Assembly (NCBI GenBank): GCA_902797565.1
Contig: CADBTO010000121.1
Span: 1 to 8,444, forward strand
Direction of reading: 5' to 3'
DNA from: an uncultured Lachnospiraceae bacterium
GTDB taxonomy: Bacteria > Bacillota > Clostridia > Lachnospirales > Lachnospiraceae
DNA length: 8,444 nucleotides
Both the position numbers and the translations under genes were made by a program. Under the pieces are notes generated by a model. That model was not told the origin of the DNA, searched no databases, and saw nothing but the letters and a program-made list of their open reading frames with translations. Below, piece after piece: positions 1 through 5,351 of the stretch (the first letter of the stretch is position 1; every line of letters begins with the position of its first letter).

Positions 1-860
1 CGGAGCATACCCGGAACTTCTACCAGAACCAGATTAAGGAAGGGGAAGCCCTGGTCAACGGGAAGAAGGCAAAGCCCGGAGCTATTATTCTGGAAGGGGA
101 TCTGGTCGAAGTGCAGCAGAAAGAGGCAAAGCCCCTGGACGTCCAGCCGCAGGACATACCGATTGACATCCTGTATGAGGACGAAGATGTGGCCATTGTA
201 AACAAGCCCAAGGGGATGGTGGTGCATCCTGCACCGGGGCATCCGGATGGCACGCTGGTAAATGCCCTACTGTACCATTGCAGAGGTAGACTTTCATCAA
301 TCAATGGAGTGATCCGGCCTGGGATTGTGCACCGGATTGATCGGGATACGACAGGGTCGCTCATTGTCTGTAAAAACGATCTGGCACACCAGGACATTGC
401 GGCACAGATTGCGGCGCACAGAGTGCACCGGATCTATAAAGGGATCGTGATCGGGCATCTCAGGGAGCCGGAAGGAGAGATTTCGATGCCGATCGGGCGG
501 CATCCCAGGGATCGGAAGAAGATGGCAGCAGGCGTGCCCCGTGGGCGGGAGGCGGTGACAGACTACCGGATGGTGGAAGAATTCCGAAAGAATGGTTCTT
601 ATAGCCTGGTTGAATTTTCATTAAAAACCGGTAGAACACACCAGATTCGGGTGCATTTATCCGCCATCGGACATCCGATTCTGGGAGATCCGGTCTATGG
701 TCCGGCAAAATGCCGCTTCTCCCTCCAGGGCCAGTGCCTGCATGCGGAGACGATCGGATTTATCCATCCTAGAACAAAAGAATATATGGAATTTTCTGCG
801 CCGCTGCCGGAGTACTTTGTGGAACTAGTACAGAAGCTGCGTGGAGGAGGTACAAGATGA
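1..860 (+). CDS. RluA/RluD-family pseudouridine synthase, 5' end cut off by window
   Basis: Isomerises specific uridines of structured RNA (23S rRNA in the best-known members) to pseudouridine in the cytoplasm. The frame is open from base 3, and translation upstream of the GTG at 111 gives the end of an S4 RNA-binding domain (residues reading RNFYQNQIKEGEALVNGKK and on to about base 110). The true start therefore lies outside the window and the GTG at 111 is not the start. The catalytic domain follows, with the family motif DVAIVNKPKGMVVHP at about 195-239 and the catalytic motif HRIDRDTTG. Its aspartate is encoded at 339-341 and is the expected nucleophile. Later motifs KTGRTHQIRVHL and GHPILGDPVYG are also intact. 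The stop TGA (858-860) overlaps the ATG of the next gene by four bases (ATGA), which suggests translational coupling. The family and activity are clear, but the RNA target cannot be assigned from this sequence. Confidence 0.95.
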   Translation, partial: EHTRNFYQNQIKEGEALVNGKKAKPGAIILEGDLVEVQQKEAKPLDVQPQDIPIDILYEDEDVAIVNKPKGMVVHPAPGHPDGTLVNALLYHCRGRLSSINGVIRPGIVHRIDRDTTGSLIVCKNDLAHQDIAAQIAAHRVHRIYKGIVIGHLREPEGEISMPIGRHPRDRKKMAAGVPRGREAVTDYRMVEEFRKNGSYSLVEFSLKTGRTHQIRVHLSAIGHPILGDPVYGPAKCRFSLQGQCLHAETIGFIHPRTKEYMEFSAPLPEYFVELVQKLRGGGTR

Positions 861-1501
861 AAAAAGAACAGGACAATCAGCAGCAGAAACCAGAAGATCC
901 TGCATCAGCAAATCCTGCAGCAAGTCTTGAATGGCAGGAGATCCGTACGCGGCACATTATCCAGAATGAGTGGATTGATTTCCGGGAGTCCGCATTCCGG
1001 TTTCCGGACGGGACGGAGTTTGAGCCGTATTACAGTTACAGCCGCCGGGATTATGTGGTGATTGTGGCGCTGGACGAAGCAGGCAGGTATCTTTGCGTGC
1101 GGCAGTACCGCCAGGGGATCCGTGAGGTGACGCTGGAGTTTCCGGCGGGAGGACTGGAGCGGACAGACGGGAAAGAGTATGGTTCCCGGCGGGAAGACGG
1201 CGCGTCTGAAGATGCGCTGCTTGCAGCGAAGCGGGAGCTGTTGGAGGAAACCGGCTATGAGGCAGATGACTGGCAGCATCTTCTGACCGTCCCGTCGAAT
1301 GCCACGATTGCGGACAATTATGCGTTTATCTATCTTGCAAAAGGCTGCCGCAGGGTTTCCGGACAGGATCTGGATGAAACGGAGTTTTTGAACGTGGAAC
1401 TGCACACGGAAGCAGAGATCCGGGACGCGATCTTTTCCGGCGGCTTCCAGCAGGCAGTCCATGTCATGGCGTACCTGCTGGCAAAGGAACGAGTCAGGTG
1501 A
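857..1501 (+). CDS. Nudix hydrolase, ADP-ribose pyrophosphatase type
   Basis: 214 residues. Nudix hydrolases cleave nucleoside diphosphates linked to another moiety. The arrangement here, with a beta-strand segment EPYYSYSRRDYVVIVAL, then VRQYRQGIREVTLEFPAGG, then the Nudix helix, is that of the ADP-ribose/sugar-nucleotide pyrophosphatase group (products AMP and sugar phosphate). The metal-binding helix reads AAKRELLEETGYEA, with R126, E127, E130, E131 and G133. E118 sits eight residues before R126, as the Nudix signature requires. Unusually, PAGGLE (96-101) is separated from E118 by about 13 extra residues (roughly 102-115, charged and Gly-rich), so the canonical GX5E spacing is broken by a loop insertion. 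The first 25 residues are polar, Gln/Pro/Ala-rich and probably disordered. The start ATG lies inside the previous stop codon, preceded by GGAGGAGG at 842-850. Substrate is inferred from the family; a different nucleotide-sugar is possible. Confidence 0.9.
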   Translation: MKKEQDNQQQKPEDPASANPAASLEWQEIRTRHIIQNEWIDFRESAFRFPDGTEFEPYYSYSRRDYVVIVALDEAGRYLCVRQYRQGIREVTLEFPAGGLERTDGKEYGSRREDGASEDALLAAKRELLEETGYEADDWQHLLTVPSNATIADNYAFIYLAKGCRRVSGQDLDETEFLNVELHTEAEIRDAIFSGGFQQAVHVMAYLLAKERVR

Positions 1502-1507
1502 TCTGGC

Positions 1508-1519
1508 GGGGGGAGGGGG
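1508..1519 (+). promoter_or_regulatory. G-rich ribosome binding site of clpS
   Basis: An unbroken purine tract of six G, one A and five G lies four to fifteen bases before the clpS ATG at 1523. The core GGAGG at 1512-1516 has a six-base spacing, so it fits a strong Shine-Dalgarno sequence and supports that start. Confidence 0.7.
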
Positions 1520-1522
1520 CAT

Positions 1523-1816
1523 ATGTCGGCAAAGAGCGCCGTAAAGGAACGTACAGACATCCAGGTCAAAGAACCGAAGCAGTACCGGGTGATTATGCAC
1601 AACGATGATTTTACCACAATGGAGTTTGTGGTAGAAATCCTGATCGACATTTTCCATAAGGATCCTGTTTCCGCAGAGGCATTGATGCTGGACGTACATA
1701 AGAAAGGACGGGCCGTGGTGGGACAGTATCCCTATGATATCGCAGTAACGAAGGTCAACACGGCCATGGCACGGGCAGAGGCGGAAGGGTTTCCGTTCCG
1801 GCTGTCGGTAGAGTGA
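1523..1816 (+). CDS. clpS: ClpS, N-degron adaptor of the Clp protease
   Basis: 97 residues, a normal length for ClpS. ClpS binds proteins whose N-terminal residue is Leu, Phe, Tyr or Trp and hands them to the N-domain of ClpA for degradation by ClpAP. The fold signature is complete: YRVIMHNDDFTTMEFVVEIL (21-40) and MLDVHKKGRAVVGQYPYDIAVTKV (55-78). The pocket residues known from E. coli ClpS have clear counterparts: N27, D28 and D29 (alpha-amino group recognition), T32 region, M33 (the gatekeeper methionine that excludes beta-branched side chains), V36, M55, V58 and H59. A flexible charged N-terminal stretch (1-20) precedes the core, as needed for ClpA engagement. The gene sits 21 bases after the Nudix gene and two genes upstream of clpA. 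A standard Leu/Phe/Tyr/Trp specificity is predicted from these residues but is not shown. Confidence 0.95.
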   Translation: MSAKSAVKERTDIQVKEPKQYRVIMHNDDFTTMEFVVEILIDIFHKDPVSAEALMLDVHKKGRAVVGQYPYDIAVTKVNTAMARAEAEGFPFRLSVE

Positions 1817-1851
1817 AAAGAATTGGGATAGAATCATAGAGGAGATGTATC

Positions 1852-2244
1852 ATGCAAAAAGTAGTTGATTTTTTGAAAGACGCAGGAACCTATTATCTGG
1901 CAACTGTGGATGGTGACCAGCCGCGGGTGCGTCCGTTTGGAACAGCCAATGTTTTTGAGGGCAGGCTTTATATCCAGACCGGGAAGGTGAAGCCCGTGTC
2001 CCGGCAGATCCATGCGAATCCTAAAGTGGAACTTTGCGCGTTTAAGGATGGAACATGGCTGCGTGTGGCAGGCGAGCTGGTGGAGGATCCCCGCAGGGAG
2101 GCAAAGCAGTCCATGCTCGATGCGTATCCGTCGCTTGCGGGTATGTATTCTGCGGATGATGACAACACGGAGGTCTTCTATTTCCAGAATGCGTCCGCGA
2201 CGTTTGCATCCTTTGCAGGAGAGCCGGAGGTTGTGACGTTCTAA
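1852..2244 (+). CDS. Pyridoxamine 5'-phosphate oxidase-like flavin split-barrel protein
   Basis: 130 residues, typical for small single-domain members of the PNPOx-like FMN-binding split-barrel superfamily. Family features visible are the N-terminal helix then TYYLATVDGDQPRVRPFG (13-30), the strand GRLYIQTGKVKPVSRQI (37-53) that usually contacts the flavin phosphate, NPKVELCAFKDGTWLRVAGE (56-75), and the C-terminal strand TEVFYFQNASATFASFAG (106-123). Such proteins bind FMN, F420 or haem and reduce or oxidise diverse small molecules. True pyridoxamine-phosphate oxidases are longer, and this one lacks their C-terminal dimerisation region, so PLP synthesis is unlikely. A good ribosome binding site, GAGGAG at 1839-1845, precedes the ATG. 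It is 35 bases after clpS and 13 before clpA, so it is co-directional with the N-degron genes; no functional link is demonstrated. The substrate is unknown. Confidence 0.88.
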   Translation: MQKVVDFLKDAGTYYLATVDGDQPRVRPFGTANVFEGRLYIQTGKVKPVSRQIHANPKVELCAFKDGTWLRVAGELVEDPRREAKQSMLDAYPSLAGMYSADDDNTEVFYFQNASATFASFAGEPEVVTF

Positions 2245-2257
2245 AGGCATAAAGAAG

Positions 2258-4627
2258 ATGAATATTACAAGAGAAGCCGTGGATTTGATCCGGGGCGCAG
2301 TCGCCTATGCCAGAGGTATGGGCTATGAATATGTGACGCCGGAGATGCTGCTTTTGATGCTATGCAGGAACGGCAGGTTCCGGCAGGCATTTCTGTCCTG
2401 CGGCGGGAACCTGGAGGAGCTGTGCGGACAGCTTGAGGCGTATCTGGAAGCCTATGCCGGAAGCAGGGAAGAAGGCGGGGAGCCGGAGTTTTCGGCAGGT
2501 ATGAACGTCCTGCTTGCCATTGCGCAGGGTTCTGCGGCAAACAGCGGTCGGGGGGAGATCAGGATCAGCCATCTTCTCCATGCCATGTGGCAGTTGGAGG
2601 AAAGCTATGCCGTGTACTATATCCGGCTGCAGGGGATTGATGAAGCGCAGCTTCTGCGCGAATTGCTGGAGCAGGAAAATGAGGCGCATGAGGGTGCAGA
2701 AGGCGTCAAACGTGCAGACGCAGATCCGGGAGAAGCGCAGCCGGCAGGAGGAAAGGCAGACGGCAGGCCAGAGGATACGAAAGAAGAAGAGCCGGGCAGC
2801 AGCTGGCAGTCCTTTGCACCCTGTCTGAATGATACCTTAACAGATGCGAATCCTCTGATCGGCCGGGAAGCAGAGCTGGAGCGGACGATCCAGATCCTGT
2901 GCCGGAAGGACAAGAATAATCCCCTTCATATCGGTGAACCGGGCGTGGGGAAGACCGCGATCACCTATGGCCTGGTACAGCGGCTCCAGAGCGGGGATGT
3001 GCCGGAACCAATCCGGGGCAGCCGGGTTTTTGCGCTGGATCTGGGCGGCATGCTTGCCGGAACCCAGTACCGGGGGGATTTTGAAAAGCGGCTGAAGCGG
3101 GTCCTTGCGGAGATTGAACGATGTGAAAAGCCGATCATCTATATAGACGAGATCCACAACCTTTCCGGGGCCGGGGCAGTGGGAGAGAGTTCTTTTGATG
3201 CGTCAAACCTGCTGAAGCCCTATCTGGCGGGCGGACGGATCCGGTTCATCGGTGCCACGACGTTTGAAGAATATAAGAAATATTTTGAAAAAAACAAGAG
3301 CCTGGCACGGCGGTTCCAGAATGTGGAGATCCAGGAACCAGGCCAGAAAGAGGCTGCGGAAATTCTGGAAGGGCTGCGGGAGAAATACGAGCAGTTCCAC
3401 GGCGTGCATTATGAGGACGGGGTGCTGGAATACGCTGTGTCGATGAGCGCGAAACACATCAACGAGCGGTTCCTGCCGGACAAGGCGATCGACCTGATGG
3501 ACGAGGCGGGTGCATACCGGAAGCTGCATCCGGAACCAGCAGTGGAAGCTGCAGTGGAATCTGATGGAGAAAACGATGCCCGATCGGGCGGGGAATCCGG
3601 CGGGCTGGCAGGCCTGGAACAGGCAGCAGTGCAGACCGTCGGGAAGGAGGACATCGCGCGTGTCCTTACGAAGATCTGCCGCGTGCCGCTGGAAACGGTC
3701 CAGACGGACGATACAGAGGGGCTGCGAGGGATCGAGGATCGTTTGAAAGCAGCCATCTTCGGGCAGGACGAGGCGATTGACCAGGCAGCAAATGCCATCA
3801 AGTTTTCACGGGCCGGGCTGCTGGAAGAAGGAAAGCCGCTGGCCAGCCTGCTGTTTGTGGGGCCGACCGGTGTGGGAAAGACCGAGGTTGCAAAGTGCCT
3901 GGCAAAGGAGCTGGGTGTGAAGCTGGTCCGTTTCGATATGGGGGAATACGAGGAGCGGCATTCTGTGGCAAAACTGATTGGCGCACCGGCGGGCTATGTG
4001 GGCTATGAAGAAGGCGGACTTTTGACGGAGGAGATCCGGAAGCATCCGTTTTCCGTGCTGCTTCTGGATGAAATCGAAAAAGCGCATGCGGATATCTACA
4101 ACATCCTGCTTTCGGTCATGGATTATGCGACCCTGACGGACAACCAGGGCAGGAAGGCAGATTTCCGGAATGTCGTGCTGATTATGACGTCGAATGCAGG
4201 CGCGAACCGGCTGGGAAAGCAGAGTATCGGGTTTTCCGGGGGCAGCCGGGACGACGGCGTCATTATGGAGGAAGTGAAACGGATTTTCCAGCCGGAATTT
4301 CGGAACCGGCTGAACAAAGTCGTGGTGTTTCGCAGTATGGACGCGGATATGGCCGGGCGGGTTGTGGAAAAGAAGCTGGGAGAGCTGTCAGTGTTATTGG
4401 GAAAGAAGGGGATTTCCCTGGAAGCAGACGCAGACGCGAAAGCGCTCATCCAATCCAGGGGCACCAGCCAGGAATTTGGCGCACGGGAGGTGGACCGGGT
4501 GATCCGGAACGAAGTGAAGCCGTTATTCGTGGATGAGATGCTGTTTGGAAAACTGAAACAGGGGGGGAAGATATTGCTGGGGGCGAAAGGAGGGCAATTT
4601 ATGGCAGAAATCAGACAGAAGGAGTAG
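2258..4627 (+). CDS. clpA: ClpA, AAA+ unfoldase subunit of the ClpAP protease
   Basis: 789 residues (E. coli ClpA is 758). A hexameric ATP-driven unfoldase that threads substrates into ClpP. Residues 1-140 are a double Clp_N repeat, with E24 and E29 matching a ClpS-contacting surface in E. coli. An acidic linker (about 145-190) follows. AAA module 1 has Walker A GEPGVGKT (226-233), pore loop GTQYRGDFE and Walker B IIYIDE ending D297-E298. There is no ClpB/ClpC-type coiled-coil middle domain, which separates it from ClpB and ClpC. A Glu/Gly-rich insert lies near 425-455. AAA module 2 has Walker A GPTGVGKT (K541), pore loop GYVGYEEGG, Walker B LLLDE (D604-E605), the arginine finger region FQPEFRNRL and sensor 2 GAREVDRVI. 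The loop SIGFSGG with I657-G658-F659 matches the IGF/IGL ClpP-docking loop, so it should pair with ClpP rather than act alone. The ribosome binding site is weak (AAAGG at 2243-2247), so translation may be coupled to the gene before. Confidence 0.95.
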   Translation: MNITREAVDLIRGAVAYARGMGYEYVTPEMLLLMLCRNGRFRQAFLSCGGNLEELCGQLEAYLEAYAGSREEGGEPEFSAGMNVLLAIAQGSAANSGRGEIRISHLLHAMWQLEESYAVYYIRLQGIDEAQLLRELLEQENEAHEGAEGVKRADADPGEAQPAGGKADGRPEDTKEEEPGSSWQSFAPCLNDTLTDANPLIGREAELERTIQILCRKDKNNPLHIGEPGVGKTAITYGLVQRLQSGDVPEPIRGSRVFALDLGGMLAGTQYRGDFEKRLKRVLAEIERCEKPIIYIDEIHNLSGAGAVGESSFDASNLLKPYLAGGRIRFIGATTFEEYKKYFEKNKSLARRFQNVEIQEPGQKEAAEILEGLREKYEQFHGVHYEDGVLEYAVSMSAKHINERFLPDKAIDLMDEAGAYRKLHPEPAVEAAVESDGENDARSGGESGGLAGLEQAAVQTVGKEDIARVLTKICRVPLETVQTDDTEGLRGIEDRLKAAIFGQDEAIDQAANAIKFSRAGLLEEGKPLASLLFVGPTGVGKTEVAKCLAKELGVKLVRFDMGEYEERHSVAKLIGAPAGYVGYEEGGLLTEEIRKHPFSVLLLDEIEKAHADIYNILLSVMDYATLTDNQGRKADFRNVVLIMTSNAGANRLGKQSIGFSGGSRDDGVIMEEVKRIFQPEFRNRLNKVVVFRSMDADMAGRVVEKKLGELSVLLGKKGISLEADADAKALIQSRGTSQEFGAREVDRVIRNEVKPLFVDEMLFGKLKQGGKILLGAKGGQFMAEIRQKE

Positions 4628-4631
4628 GTCA

Positions 4632-5297
4632 ATGCCAGTATTCAAATTAGAAGAAGAGGGGGAAGCCTGTTTCCCGCCGCCCCAGCTGGCGGAAGAGGAT
4701 GGGCTGCTTGCCGTTGGGGGCGGGTTATCCGTCGAACGGCTGCTGCTGGCTTATAGCCACGGGATCTTCCCGTGGTATAACGAGGGGGAGCCAGTGATGT
4801 GGTGGTGCCCGAAGGAACGTTTCATCATCCGGCCGGAAGAGATCCATGTTTCCCATAGCCTGAAAAAATATATGCGCAGGCATCAGGTTGAAGCAGTATT
4901 CAACCGGGATTTTGCGGATACGATGCACCGCTGTCGGACGAAGCGGGAATTTGCCGAGGGGACATGGATCACGGATGATATGGAAAAGGCATATGGCAGG
5001 CTGCATCGGCATGGCTATGCGGTCAGCGTGGAGGCATTTGTGGAAGGGGAGCTGGCGGGCGGCCTGTATGGCGTCAGCATTGGCAGGTGTTTTTTTGGCG
5101 AGAGTATGTTTTCAGACCAGAAAAACGGCTCCAAGCTTGCCCTGGTCGGCCTGTCCCACCTGCTTTCACAGCGGGGCTTCCTGCTGATTGACTGCCAGTT
5201 CCATACGGATCATCTGGAACGCATGGGCGGCGTGGCAATTTCCTATAGGGAATATATGGGTCTCGTGGAGCAGGGGATCTATGGGGGCGATGCCTGA
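4632..5297 (+). CDS. aat: Leucyl/phenylalanyl-tRNA-protein transferase
   Basis: 221 residues, close to the 234 of E. coli Aat. It transfers Leu or Phe from aminoacyl-tRNA to proteins with N-terminal Lys or Arg (and Met in some cases), creating a primary degron read by ClpS. The family motifs appear in order: GLLAVGGGLSVERLLLAYS (24-42), HGIFPWYNEGEPVMWWCP (43-60), EGTWIT (109-114), GGLYGVSIGRCFFGESMFS (143-161), GSKLAL (166-171) and LLIDCQFHTDHLERMG (184-199). E157, D187 and Q189 correspond to the glutamate, aspartate and glutamine placed in the E. coli active site, so the enzyme is expected to be active. The N-terminus lacks the longer extension seen in some homologues. It begins four bases after the clpA stop, with AAGGAG at 4619-4624 inside the end of clpA, so the two genes are almost certainly co-transcribed and probably translationally coupled. 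Confidence 0.96.
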   Translation: MPVFKLEEEGEACFPPPQLAEEDGLLAVGGGLSVERLLLAYSHGIFPWYNEGEPVMWWCPKERFIIRPEEIHVSHSLKKYMRRHQVEAVFNRDFADTMHRCRTKREFAEGTWITDDMEKAYGRLHRHGYAVSVEAFVEGELAGGLYGVSIGRCFFGESMFSDQKNGSKLALVGLSHLLSQRGFLLIDCQFHTDHLERMGGVAISYREYMGLVEQGIYGGDA

Positions 5298-5316
5298 GGA
5301 AGGATTTGTGGTAATC

Positions 5317-5332
5317 GTATGCAGCAGCATAC
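5317..5332. repeat. Short perfect inverted repeat upstream of the LRR gene
   Basis: GTATGC (5317-5322), a four-base loop AGCA, then GCATAC (5327-5332). It sits in the 54-base gap between aat and the large surface-protein gene, immediately before that gene's ribosome binding site. No T-run follows, so it does not look like an intrinsic terminator. It could be a small mRNA stem near the translation start, an operator, or chance. Confidence 0.35.
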
Positions 5333-5342
5333 AGAGGAAAGG
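5333..5342 (+). promoter_or_regulatory. Ribosome binding site choosing the ATG at 5352
   Basis: AGAGGAAAGG ends nine bases before the ATG at 5352. An alternative in-frame ATG at 5319 exists, but it lies inside the inverted repeat and its nearest purine-rich stretch (around 5296-5303) is farther away. The 5352 start is therefore preferred; it also puts the basic stretch just before the hydrophobic signal-like segment. Confidence 0.6.
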
Positions 5343-5351
5343 AAAACAGAT

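Noticed and set aside
905..1837. Minus-strand open frame of 310 codons
   Set aside because: It runs antisense through two clearly real genes (Nudix hydrolase and clpS), has no recognisable motif and is Cys/Arg/His-rich, as expected for a shadow frame in GC-rich coding DNA.
1817..1851. A promoter in the clpS to PNPOx-like gap (TAGAAT near 1832)
   Set aside because: A -10-like hexamer is present but no convincing -35 element at the right distance; the 35-base gap is adequately explained as an operon spacer with a ribosome binding site.
4561..4594. G-rich tract resembling a G-quadruplex near the end of clpA
   Set aside because: It is explained by Gly codons in the conserved ClpA C-terminus (QGGKILLGAKGG), and one of the four G-runs has only two bases.
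5319..5351. Upstream in-frame ATG as the start of the LRR protein
   Set aside because: It lies within the inverted repeat and has poor ribosome binding site spacing, and it would add a hydrophilic stretch before the signal segment. It remains possible but is less likely than 5352.
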